A stretch of DNA of 64,000 bases, from assembly GCA_965223405.1 (NCBI GenBank), contig CBDCWO010000006.1, positions 2,914,001-2,978,000 on the forward strand, written 5' to 3'. A program made the position numbers and the translations under genes. The notes beneath the pieces are model-generated. The model was not told where the DNA came from. It did no database searches and saw only the letters and a program-made list of their open reading frames with translations. Below are positions 24,884-33,794 of the stretch, one piece after another (the stretch's first letter is position 1; each line of letters begins with the position of its first letter). This stretch comes from CBDCWO01 sp965223405. GTDB lineage: Bacteria; Bacteroidota; Bacteroidia; Chitinophagales; Saprospiraceae.

Positions 24884-25705
24884 TTGGATAAGAAAGTAGC
24901 AATTGTTACAGGAGCATCATCCGGAATTGGAGAAGCATGTGCCTGGCAGTTTGCCAAGGAGGGGTATCACGTGGTATTGGCGGCTAGAAATGAGGCAAAA
25001 ATTATCCAAATGTCCAAAGAGTTAACCACCTTTGGAGTCAATACACTGGCAGTAAGAACTGATGTAACCAAAGAAGAAGATTGTAAGCATTTGGTTGAAT
25101 CCACCATTAAAAACCTGGGTCGAATCGATGTTTTACTTAATAATGCCGGTATTTCCATGCGGGCTCAATTCCAGGATGTAGATATGCAAGTCCTCAGAAA
25201 ACTTATGGATGTCAATTTCTGGGGTACGGTAAATTGTACGAAGTATGCCCTTCCTCATATTCTGAAAACTAAGGGATCCATTGTGGGTGTTTCCTCCATT
25301 GCCGGTAAGCAAGGCTTGCCTGGAAGAATCGGTTATTCGGCCTCTAAATTTGCTATGGAGGGATTTTTAAAAACCTTGCGGATAGAGCATATGGAGGATG
25401 AACTACATGTATTAATTGCCTGTCCGGGATTTACCGCATCTAATATTAGGGTTTCCGCTTTATTAACCGATGGCGAACCACAAGGAGAAAGTCCTTTGGA
25501 AGAAAAGAAAATGATGACGGCAGAAGAGGTTGCCAAACATATTGTAGCAGCAATTCAAAAACGCAAGCGTGATATAGTCTTGACCTTGCAGGGTAAAGCC
25601 ATCGTAGCATTTAACAAAGTCTTACCTGAGTGGGTAGATGGTAGAGTGCATAAATACATGAGTAGGGAAGATCAACGTGGTGATTTCGCCAAACCCAATA
25701 CATAG
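24884..25705 (+). CDS. Short-chain dehydrogenase/reductase
   Basis: A 273-residue Rossmann-fold oxidoreductase starting at TTG 24884. It shows the NAD(P) motif TGASSGIG, the NNAG motif (LLNNAGISMR), catalytic Ser in GVSSIAGKQG and the YSASK pair (GYSASKFAMEG), so the active site is complete. The closest general group is SDR family oxidoreductases of the DhrB/YqjQ type; the substrate is unknown. Its end overlaps the convergent methyltransferase gene by 34 bases. Confidence 0.88.
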   Translation: MDKKVAIVTGASSGIGEACAWQFAKEGYHVVLAARNEAKIIQMSKELTTFGVNTLAVRTDVTKEEDCKHLVESTIKNLGRIDVLLNNAGISMRAQFQDVDMQVLRKLMDVNFWGTVNCTKYALPHILKTKGSIVGVSSIAGKQGLPGRIGYSASKFAMEGFLKTLRIEHMEDELHVLIACPGFTASNIRVSALLTDGEPQGESPLEEKKMMTAEEVAKHIVAAIQKRKRDIVLTLQGKAIVAFNKVLPEWVDGRVHKYMSREDQRGDFAKPNT

Positions 25706-26400
25706 ATACATTCTTTCTTTTCCAAGTTCGGAATTCCAGAACTTTTCCAATCTTTTATTTTCAAGGTCCGGCTGAATTCATCTTCTGCAGTAAGCCGGCA
25801 AGAAATATTCAGATATAATTCTCCCTTGATCTGATCGAGAATGGCTGATACCAGCGACCTATTGCGGTACGGAGTTTCAATAAAAATCTGACTGGAGTGA
25901 GTTTTTAAGATTTCTTGTTCCAGGGATTTAAGACGAGATCGCAGAAGGGGTAATTTCCGGGGAAGATAGCCCACAAAACTAAACTTTTGACCATTTAGTC
26001 CACTGGACATAAGAGCCAATATGATCGATGTCGGTCCTACCATTGGCCGTACCCTGATCCCTTTTTTATGGGCTTCCATTACCACTTCAGCACCTGGATC
26101 GGCAATTCCCGGACATCCTGATTCCGATACCAATCCCACATCATGGCCTAACTCGGCCGGCTTTAGCCAGGAGTTGATATCCTGTGTTCCATGTTTGTCA
26201 TACTCATAAAATGTAATGGAATCAATGTTGATATGCGGATCGAGATTTTTCAAATACCTGCGGGTGGTACGTGCACGTTCAGTGATAAAATACTTTAGTT
26301 TAGTGGTAATGTGTATCAAAAACTCGGATATAACTTGGGTATTTCCCTCATTGATGGGTGTGGGGATCAGCCATAGATCGCCTTTTGATTTCCTAATCAC
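25672..26400 (-). CDS. RsmI-like SAM-dependent methyltransferase
   Basis: A tetrapyrrole-methylase-fold protein related to RsmI, which 2'-O-methylates C1402 of 16S rRNA. Blocks seen are LWLIPTPINEG at the N-terminus, GLVSESGCPGIADPGAEVV (SAM-binding loop), VRPMVGPTSIILALMSSG, and FSFVGYLPRK. The frame can be extended to 26499, but GTG 26400 places the family's LIPTP motif near residue 9 and avoids a palindromic, poorly coding stretch; 242 residues is normal for the short Bacteroidota paralog. It may not be the main RsmI. Confidence 0.8.
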   Translation of the reverse strand: MIRKSKGDLWLIPTPINEGNTQVISEFLIHITTKLKYFITERARTTRRYLKNLDPHINIDSITFYEYDKHGTQDINSWLKPAELGHDVGLVSESGCPGIADPGAEVVMEAHKKGIRVRPMVGPTSIILALMSSGLNGQKFSFVGYLPRKLPLLRSRLKSLEQEILKTHSSQIFIETPYRNRSLVSAILDQIKGELYLNISCRLTAEDEFSRTLKIKDWKSSGIPNLEKKECIYVLGLAKSPR

Positions 26401-26479
26401 TACGGCAAGATAATAATACCAACGCGAAATAAAGTAAGAAAAAACGATCGTCATCCTGAACCCACCTCTGACGGGCAAG

Positions 26480-26501
26480 ATTTGCTGCCCCGGCGGCAAA
26501 T
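26480..26501. repeat. GC-rich hairpin
   Basis: ATTTGCTGC and GCGGCAAAT form nine pairs (one T-G) around CCCG, without a T-run. It lies in the 250-base gap between two minus-strand genes, where I see no other feature apart from a short AGTATTGA repeat near 26588-26608. Confidence 0.4.
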
Positions 26502-26651
26502 GTTCAGAAGCTCTGTTGTTTGGGGTGTCCTCGCCTCAAACGGGATTTGGAATTAAAGCACTAAGCGAAGACGCCTAAAGCAATGCAGTATTGAGTAGCC
26601 AGTATTGAATAATGAGATGAAAAACCAGTTCCACCATTATATTTCGAAAAA

Positions 26652-27224
26652 TCAGGAACTTTCCGAAATGGGCTGATGCATCCTGTCAACTGCACGAGTC
26701 AACCATAAAAAGTCATCCAAAAATGCGGTGAACTTTTGCTGTAGTTGCTCGTCGAATATTTTCCCGTTTTGATCAACTGTATTCTTTATTTCGGATACCA
26801 GCAACATATGGGGAATAGGATATCCCCACAATCCCAGTACTAAATTCTGCATTTGCATAGCCCCACGCATGCCGCCCAATTTTCCGGCAGAAACGGAAAC
26901 CACACCAATGACCTTCTTCCTGAACGCCGTTTCATCCAAATGATCAACCGCATTTTTCAAGGCCGGGGTATAACTTCCGTTATATTCGGGAGATACAAAA
27001 AGGATACCCTCGGCATTGGTAATCTCCTGATTGAATCGCATTAAGTCAGCATTTGGATTGGATTGTTCAGCAAGAACTTCTTTAAAAAATGGAATGTCCA
27101 TTTGTCCCAAATCCAAGGTGATGGCAGTGACCCCCATTTCTTCCAATTGATTACATAAGGCGAATGCCACCCGGTTGGAAAGTCGGTTTACTCGGGTAGA
27201 GCCAGATACAATCGCAATCCGCAT
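26652..27224 (-). CDS. NADPH-dependent FMN reductase
   Basis: A 190-residue flavodoxin-fold enzyme. The N-terminal FMN phosphate loop IVSGSTRVNRLSNRV and the isoalloxazine contact FVSPEYNGSYTPALKNAVDH are the family signatures, followed by VVSVSAGKLGGMRGAMQM. Members use NAD(P)H to reduce FMN, quinones or azo dyes in the cytoplasm. It is divergent from scpA. Confidence 0.9.
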   Translation of the reverse strand: MRIAIVSGSTRVNRLSNRVAFALCNQLEEMGVTAITLDLGQMDIPFFKEVLAEQSNPNADLMRFNQEITNAEGILFVSPEYNGSYTPALKNAVDHLDETAFRKKVIGVVSVSAGKLGGMRGAMQMQNLVLGLWGYPIPHMLLVSEIKNTVDQNGKIFDEQLQQKFTAFLDDFLWLTRAVDRMHQPISESS

Positions 27225-27266
27225 TTTATTTTTAATTTCTAGTTAAACAAAATGTTGACCGGATAG

Positions 27267-27299
27267 TTGCTGTTGATTCCACCTTTATATTTAACTTTG
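27267..27299 (+). promoter_or_regulatory. Promoter of scpA
   Basis: TTG (27267-27269), 22 bases, TAACTTTG (27292-27299), about 15 bases before the ATG. The transcript would have a very short leader. Confidence 0.6.
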
Positions 27300-27313
27300 A
27301 AATTACGTACAGA

Positions 27314-28060
27314 ATGACTTATACTGTAAAAATAAAGCAATTTGAAGGTCCATTTGATCTCCTTCTTTTCTTTATAGAAAGGGATGAATTGGATATCAAC
27401 GACATTCCAATTTCCAAAATTACCGATGATTTTTTAGCCTACCTCAAAAAATTGGAATCAATGAATATCGATGTGGCCAGTGAATTTATCCTGGTAGCGG
27501 CAACATTGATGAAGATTAAAGCCCGGATGCTTATTCCCCGCAAACACATAGATGAACAGGGTAATGAAATTGATCCCCGTGAGGAATTAGTTCAGAGGCT
27601 TTTGGAGTATAAAAAGTTTAAAAGTGTCCTGGATGACTTCCGCAGCCTTGAAGCAGCTCAAGCGATTAAAGTTCAGCGTGGGAACATTGTTCCGGAACTA
27701 AAGAAAATGGCAACCAAAGCTTTAGTAGATGTCGAATTGGAGTCGCTAAATCTTTTTAACCTGCTAAAAGCCTTTGAAGCAGTTATTGATCGTTACGAAC
27801 ATTCTGAAAAGGTTGTTCACCACATTGCGAGATATAACTACACCATTAAAGATCAACAAACTCAGATTTTCGCTATCCTGAATAAGTCAAAACGAGCAGA
27901 TTTCACCGGATTGTTCTCTGCCTGTGAGAACAGAATCCACGCTATCGTGACCTTTCTGGCCCTATTGGAACTGGTAAATCATCAAAAAATCAAAATAATC
28001 GGTGGTACTACAATTAACAGTTTTTGGATAGAGGAAAAGGAAAATGGAGTTCCGGATTGA
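27314..28060 (+). CDS. scpA: Segregation and condensation protein A
   Basis: ScpA is the kleisin that bridges SMC heads and partners with ScpB in chromosome condensation. The 248 residues show the kleisin N-terminal block FEGPFDLLLFFIERDELDIN and DIPISKITDDFLAYL, then VASEFILVAATLMKIKARML, and a C-terminal winged-helix segment ending near ALLELVNHQKIKII. It is a core gene and marks this as chromosomal backbone. scpB is not adjacent. Confidence 0.95.
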   Translation: MTYTVKIKQFEGPFDLLLFFIERDELDINDIPISKITDDFLAYLKKLESMNIDVASEFILVAATLMKIKARMLIPRKHIDEQGNEIDPREELVQRLLEYKKFKSVLDDFRSLEAAQAIKVQRGNIVPELKKMATKALVDVELESLNLFNLLKAFEAVIDRYEHSEKVVHHIARYNYTIKDQQTQIFAILNKSKRADFTGLFSACENRIHAIVTFLALLELVNHQKIKIIGGTTINSFWIEEKENGVPD

Positions 28061-28082
28061 GTTAGATATGACAAATAGTTTA

Positions 28083-28784
28083 TCAAATGTATCTTTCCCG
28101 CTTTTGTAAATTTATCAGAGCACCTAGGATAAAAACTACCGTTCCCACGCTTAAGAAAATCCGGCTTTTCCAAACGATTTGCTTCCAGGCCAGCTGACTG
28201 AATCCCCTGCGTGGGTCATAGGGATTTAAAAATACGTTCCAAAAAGTATCTTCCAGGAACTCACTGAATATGGTCAATCCAACTCCGAGTATTACCATAA
28301 CAACCGCCGTTGCATTACCATTTTTTATCCAGGTGGAAATCAAAAAAGCCAAACTACCCAGGAAGCAGATGGGAAACAACAATTGGATCGCTACTGAAAC
28401 TGGATTTATTGGATACAACAACCAGGAACCAAGAGCAGCGAAAAGTATGAGTAAAATAAATATTTGAGTAAATATCAGTACTAATCGAACCAGCCAAACT
28501 TTATAACGATAATCCGGAATACCAAAGTGGATTTCCAACATACGCGCATCCTCATCCCGTTGAATCCCAAATACCACGGGATAAAAAATCAATAGAATGG
28601 CTGGAAAAAAAGTTAAAGAATAGATTGACCCAATATTGATTTCATCGTTTTCAAAAACACTTATCACCATAAAAAATAGATAAAAAGCCAATGCGGCTAC
28701 CAAAAACCAAAGAAAGCGTCCGGCAAAGATGACTTTCAAGTTATACTTGATCAAACTGCGGATATTTGTAATTGTATTGCGCAT
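28083..28784 (-). CDS. ABC-2-type membrane permease
   Basis: A 233-residue membrane protein with about six helices. The segment GIQRDEDARMLEIHFGIPDY after the second helix is typical of ABC-2 permeases, where the cytoplasmic coupling loop sits. Its start overlaps the stop of the upstream RND-ABC fusion by one base, so translation is coupled and the ATPase domain of that fusion is its likely engine. It is the last gene of the efflux cluster. Confidence 0.8.
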   Translation of the reverse strand: MRNTITNIRSLIKYNLKVIFAGRFLWFLVAALAFYLFFMVISVFENDEINIGSIYSLTFFPAILLIFYPVVFGIQRDEDARMLEIHFGIPDYRYKVWLVRLVLIFTQIFILLILFAALGSWLLYPINPVSVAIQLLFPICFLGSLAFLISTWIKNGNATAVVMVILGVGLTIFSEFLEDTFWNVFLNPYDPRRGFSQLAWKQIVWKSRIFLSVGTVVFILGALINLQKRERYI

Positions 28785-31700
28785 TAGTTTTTAATATTCT
28801 TTAATAAACACAAATAGGCATCCTCCAAAACGGGATCAACGGAAATGGCCGATTCCTGGGGTTTATGTAGGGAAATACATCGGACCCGTATGTGATCACC
28901 TTCACGCAGGTGATTAACTACAACCTCTTCTGATTCAACCGTGGCAAAGTCCACTGCCGGGATGATATATTCCCAAACCAGTCCTTGCGCCAGACCAAGC
29001 ATATCCTGTGGTGAACCCTGGTATTTTACAGCACCATGATCCAACACGGCCAATTGATTGCAAGAACTGGCGATATCTTCGATGATATGAGTAGAAAACA
29101 GGACAATCCGATCACGGCTTAATTGTACCAGGAGGTTTCTGAAACGAATACGTTCGCGAGGATCCAATCCGGCTGTCGGTTCATCGACGATTAATATTCG
29201 AGGCAAATGAAGTAATATTTGAGCGATACCAATACGTTGTTTCATTCCACCGGAAAAGGAACCGATTTTTTCATGTTTGCGATCCAACATATTTACAGAA
29301 TCCAACACATAGAGTAATCGTTCCTCCCTTTTATTGCGGTCATGCAATCCTTTGAGGATGGCTTGATAATCAAGAAAAGCCCAGGCCGTCATATTGTCAT
29401 AACTTCCAAATGCCTGAGGTAGATACCCAATTAATCCCTGAAGTTCTTCACGTTTCTCCTGCGTATCAATACCATTGATCCAGATCTTGCCATAACTTTG
29501 TTCGAAGATTCCAGAGATGATACGCATTAAAGTTGATTTCCCGGCTCCATTGGGTCCTAGCAGCCCATACATGCCGGTACCAATATTCAATGACACGGTA
29601 TCAAGGGCCTTAAATGGGATTTTACGTCTACCAAGCAGTGGGATGCTGATAATCGAGCGATAATAAAATCGTCTCAGCTTTCCCTTTATCCTTTCAACCT
29701 TTAGCTGTTTACGGTAGAAATATGCCGACGATTTATAAACAATCAATACCAAATACCAAACTAAACCCCAAAAAATGGTATATCCCCATTCCTCCCATTT
29801 CTGATTCATTTGAAAAAGTAATACCAGCGGACTGGCCCAAAATAGGAGTTCTCCCAAAATCATTGGGATCCATTTCTTTTTATCAGAATAAACTAAATTA
29901 AAGGCTAACTTGAACGGTTGCCATATTCCCAATAATAGAAGATAAATGCCTATTCCAATCAGGAGTATCCAAAAGCCATCCTGCAAATAAGAAAATGCAA
30001 ACCATCCTAAAAAGATTAGAAGAGGAATTTTCCAAATAAACTCACTTAACAATGCACCCCAGCGAATCTTACCTTCTTCGGATTGAAGAACAAAAGATGG
30101 TGTTTTGCTGTTTGACCACTCTCTTGAAAACCGACCGGGTCGATTGTAAATCTTTACCAGGTTTTGGACCTTAATGTATAATGCTTCATCGGTAGAGATC
30201 AGCCTGGTCTGAGCACGTTTTAGACTCGCTAAAATAAAATATGTAATAGCCGGAATCAGGAAGACCAATAACAGGATATCCAGCAATTGCCATAGAAATG
30301 AAGTTACTCTGAAATAGATCAGTAACCCTCCACAGACGAAAAGGATGACATTCAATATTTTTATCCATAGAGATAAACCTCTAAACCAATTAATGGTATT
30401 TTCTAACCCCAAATAGACTGTGGGGATCACGATTAAAGTAAGTACTGTTCCCAAAGCCAAACCTCCAATCACAGTTATTGCAAAAGGTGCTCCAATTACA
30501 CTGACATATTCTGCTGTACCCAACGCCAAGGGAAACATAGCGGCAATAGTAGTAATAGCTGTAATCAGGATTGGGCGTAACCTATGAAGTCCAGCAGTGA
30601 TTAATGCCCGGATTTTACGATAGCCCTTTCTCCTCAAAGCATTGACATAATCAATCATGATGATGCCATTGTTGACAATAACACCCAAAAGGATTAAAAA
30701 TCCGGTGAGGGTATTGGCGTTGAATAATCCATTTCCGGTGATTGTTAAGGCTAATAGTGACCCTGTAGCGGCTAGTGGCACGGAAAACATCAATACAAAA
30801 GGTGCTGACAAAGATTCAAACACTGAAGCCAGGATAATGAAAATAAGGAGAATGGCTGCTCCTGCCAGTGCTTTAAAATCTTTGATCTGATCCTGGGCTG
30901 CTTCCATTTCGATAGCAATTCCCGGAGGGACCGGGTAGTTTGAGATTAGCAACTTTATGCTTTCCTGGTGCGCTTCCAGAAGTTCTTTTGACTGATTGGC
31001 TTCTTGAGAGCGAGTGTAAGAAATCTGTATTTGTTTCTGTTGGTTGATACGCCTGATATCATCATAACTTTCACCTGTACGGATAGCAGATAAGGTGGAC
31101 ATTTCATGAGCTCCACCTTCTTGATCAATAACTTCCAACTTTTTGAGATCTGACATGGTTTTGGGTTGGAATCCTGATTGAAGGTCTTCATTATCGCGTA
31201 TGATAATATTGTATTCATCGTCAACATATCTGAACTTGGTGTCCGCAGGTGCCTCTTGTTCGAAATTTCTTAATGCGATAGCAATATTTTCCGGAGTGAC
31301 TTTATTTCTGGCCAGGGTTAAGGGGTCAAAGGCCAGCAATACTTCAGGTCGGTTGCCACGAGTGCTAAGATTAGCATTCCGGGTATCGTCCAGGTTTTGG
31401 ATATAATATAGAAGATCCTGGGCAACTCTCTGCAACAATCCATAGTCCTCTCCTTTCACGACAATTTTTTCCTGATTTTCACCAAAACCCATTAGTTGTC
31501 CCAGAGCATCCAATCCACCTAGGCCTTGAGAACCCTCACCGGAATTACTGGAAGCAAAACTAATTCGAGCACCTCCGATGCGGCGGGTGAGATCTTCAAT
31601 TTCCGATTTGATATCATTATAGGATCGATTATCTATTTTTTCAAAATCTTCTTTAAGCTTAATATTTACGACAGCATCTTCCTCCTGGATACGACTGCTG

Positions 31701-33475
31701 ATATCTTGTTTCTCGGCGAGACCCTCTAGTTTAGATTCAATTTCGAGGACAATCTTATCTGTTTTCTCGATGGTACTGCCTTTGGCCATGGTTACAAAGA
31801 CATCGATCTGATCCCTTTCTACTTCTTCAAGAGTATTAATACTGATAGCCAGAACGGCAAATGTAGTGATGAAAAACAAAACTAATCCACCAAGAATAGT
31901 TCTTGCCGGATATCGCAAACTGCTTTTTAGTAATACCAGATAGATGCGGGATGTTCGGTTCATTTCATTCCGGCGACCAAATAGTCCTTTTTGTCGCTTA
32001 CCATAAAATCCCAAACCAAGTAAAGCCAATACCGGAATCAACAACAAAGCGACTAATAAAGAAACCATCAATGTAGATATAATCGATACGCCAATGTGTT
32101 TTCCGATCAGAGCGACCAGATAATTTCCAAAAAACAGAAAAGGGATAAATACTGTAGCCGTAGTCAAGGTTGCGGCAAAAATGGCCTTGGCTACTCCTGA
32201 TACGCCCACAGAGACCGCTTTATCTGTCCGGATACCTGTAGATACTTTACGGTAAATATTCTCCAATACGACTATGCTGTTATCAAGTAACATTCCTATC
32301 GCCAGAGCCATACCTACGAGGGTTAAACTATTGATGGTTATTCCAGCTCCATAAAACAAATTGAAAGCGGCGAAAACAGAAACCGGAATCGATAAGGCTA
32401 TTACAGAAACTAAACGAAGATCTTTAAGGAAAATCCATAATACGAAAACGGCCAGCAAACCCCCGATCAGGGCAAGATCTATTATCTGCTGGATATTTTC
32501 CTCCATGGTATCTGCAAGATTATTTTGAATTACAATTTGTACATCCTTGGCATGCAATTGATCATTTAGTTGATTGATTAACTCTTTACAGCGATGTGAA
32601 AGCTCGATGATATTGGCTTGTGAGGCTTTGGTGGCAGTAAGAGAAATGGCGTCCTTTCCGTTAACCCGGCTAATAGATGTCTCCTTGTCTACTCCAAAAG
32701 ATATTTTGGCAACATCCCTTAATAGGATTGGTCCCGGGGCCATAACGGTGTTTTCAATATCTTTTACTTGGGTATATTCGGAGGCCGTGCGTACAAAAAG
32801 TCTGCGGTTTCCTTCGTACACGAATCCCGCCAGCGTTCTACTTCCTGAGTTCTGCATTAGCCGCGAACGCACTTGATCCGGAGTAATTTTATGGGGCTCG
32901 CAAGCTTGCTTATCCAATAGGATTTCAAGGGTTTTCTGTTGTCCTCCAAAAATATTAAGTGAAGCAATTCCGTCCAGGTTTTCAAAGGCTGGTCTGATTT
33001 CTTTTTCCGATATATTACGTAATCGATCGGTTCCTCCGCTACCACGAATCTGTAGTTCCAAGAATTGATTGGTCAGCTGTTGCACATCTATTTTTGAAAC
33101 TCGAACCAGGATATCTGATGGCAACTGACTCTTAACCGCATCAATCTTTTGCTGTAGTTTCAAAAAGACATATTTGAACTTAATTGATTGATCAAAACTG
33201 ACTTGGATAAAAGCCCTATTACCATTAATTCGGGTATCGATCTTTTCTACTCCCTCCATGGTTCCGATTACTCCTTCCACTGGTATCACCCCCTGTTGTT
33301 CCAGGTATTGAGGGCTGATTTGTCTGGGCGATCCCACCTGTATAAAGAGCATAGGGAGCTCAGCATTTGGAAGTAACTCCACCGGTAAATATCGATAGGA
33401 AATATAACCCAATAGGCTCAAGCCTATGAATATCATACAGATGGTTACTTTCCTATGGATGAATGCTAACTTCAT
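28784..33475 (-). CDS. RND efflux permease fused to an ABC transporter ATPase
   Basis: A single open frame of 1563 codons. Residues 1 to about 1045 form a complete RND pump of the HAE-1/CzcA type: first helix, two porter halves, and two blocks of membrane helices (for example GMALAIGMLLDNSIVVLENI, and GVIVNNGIIMIDYVNALRRK). About 1050-1270 adds further hydrophobic helices. From about 1285 to the end is a full ABC ATPase with Walker A GLLGPNGAGKST, Q-loop YLPQ, signature FSGGMKQR, Walker B ILIVDEPTAGLD and H-loop STHI. No stop or frameshift separates the parts. So a proton-driven pump and an ATP-driven domain are in one chain, next to a separate ABC permease. This architecture is unusual. Confidence 0.9.
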   Translation of the reverse strand: MKLAFIHRKVTICMIFIGLSLLGYISYRYLPVELLPNAELPMLFIQVGSPRQISPQYLEQQGVIPVEGVIGTMEGVEKIDTRINGNRAFIQVSFDQSIKFKYVFLKLQQKIDAVKSQLPSDILVRVSKIDVQQLTNQFLELQIRGSGGTDRLRNISEKEIRPAFENLDGIASLNIFGGQQKTLEILLDKQACEPHKITPDQVRSRLMQNSGSRTLAGFVYEGNRRLFVRTASEYTQVKDIENTVMAPGPILLRDVAKISFGVDKETSISRVNGKDAISLTATKASQANIIELSHRCKELINQLNDQLHAKDVQIVIQNNLADTMEENIQQIIDLALIGGLLAVFVLWIFLKDLRLVSVIALSIPVSVFAAFNLFYGAGITINSLTLVGMALAIGMLLDNSIVVLENIYRKVSTGIRTDKAVSVGVSGVAKAIFAATLTTATVFIPFLFFGNYLVALIGKHIGVSIISTLMVSLLVALLLIPVLALLGLGFYGKRQKGLFGRRNEMNRTSRIYLVLLKSSLRYPARTILGGLVLFFITTFAVLAISINTLEEVERDQIDVFVTMAKGSTIEKTDKIVLEIESKLEGLAEKQDISSRIQEEDAVVNIKLKEDFEKIDNRSYNDIKSEIEDLTRRIGGARISFASSNSGEGSQGLGGLDALGQLMGFGENQEKIVVKGEDYGLLQRVAQDLLYYIQNLDDTRNANLSTRGNRPEVLLAFDPLTLARNKVTPENIAIALRNFEQEAPADTKFRYVDDEYNIIIRDNEDLQSGFQPKTMSDLKKLEVIDQEGGAHEMSTLSAIRTGESYDDIRRINQQKQIQISYTRSQEANQSKELLEAHQESIKLLISNYPVPPGIAIEMEAAQDQIKDFKALAGAAILLIFIILASVFESLSAPFVLMFSVPLAATGSLLALTITGNGLFNANTLTGFLILLGVIVNNGIIMIDYVNALRRKGYRKIRALITAGLHRLRPILITAITTIAAMFPLALGTAEYVSVIGAPFAITVIGGLALGTVLTLIVIPTVYLGLENTINWFRGLSLWIKILNVILFVCGGLLIYFRVTSFLWQLLDILLLVFLIPAITYFILASLKRAQTRLISTDEALYIKVQNLVKIYNRPGRFSREWSNSKTPSFVLQSEEGKIRWGALLSEFIWKIPLLIFLGWFAFSYLQDGFWILLIGIGIYLLLLGIWQPFKLAFNLVYSDKKKWIPMILGELLFWASPLVLLFQMNQKWEEWGYTIFWGLVWYLVLIVYKSSAYFYRKQLKVERIKGKLRRFYYRSIISIPLLGRRKIPFKALDTVSLNIGTGMYGLLGPNGAGKSTLMRIISGIFEQSYGKIWINGIDTQEKREELQGLIGYLPQAFGSYDNMTAWAFLDYQAILKGLHDRNKREERLLYVLDSVNMLDRKHEKIGSFSGGMKQRIGIAQILLHLPRILIVDEPTAGLDPRERIRFRNLLVQLSRDRIVLFSTHIIEDIASSCNQLAVLDHGAVKYQGSPQDMLGLAQGLVWEYIIPAVDFATVESEEVVVNHLREGDHIRVRCISLHKPQESAISVDPVLEDAYLCLLKNIKN

Positions 33476-33794
33476 TTAGGTGTTTACTATTTCCATTGTC
33501 ATTGTCATTGTCATTTGTCCATTTTCTATATGTACTTTCATTCAAAATTCCACCCCCTGCCCCCTCAAGGGTCCCTCAAGGGGGACAAAATTCTTCCATT
33601 ACCATTGTGATTGCTATTGTCATTGCTATTGCCATTTGCTTATCCAATCTCCATTCATACTTTCATTCAAAATTCCACATCACATTTCCATTTGTCATCA
33701 ACTTTTTCAGAAATACGGATACAATTACTATTGTCATTTATTTCAAGCAGATTTTCATTTTCATTTCTTTATCTACTCAACATTGAATTCAATT
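33476..33794. repeat. Low-complexity repeats between the two RND genes
   Basis: This 319-base gap is rich in ATTGTC/ATTGCC/CATT hexamer runs (for example TTGTCATTGTCATTGTCATT near 33495-33515 and a similar run near 33597-33640), has a direct repeat ACTTTCATTCAAAATTCCAC (about 33533 and 33659), and a CCCTCAAGGG-type palindrome near 33560-33590. No gene is supported. The rest of the cluster is tightly packed, so this gap is out of character. Confidence 0.6.

Noticed and set aside
33480..33660. CRISPR-like repeats
   Set aside because: The repeats are hexamer-type and irregular, without spacers of constant size, and no cas gene is near.
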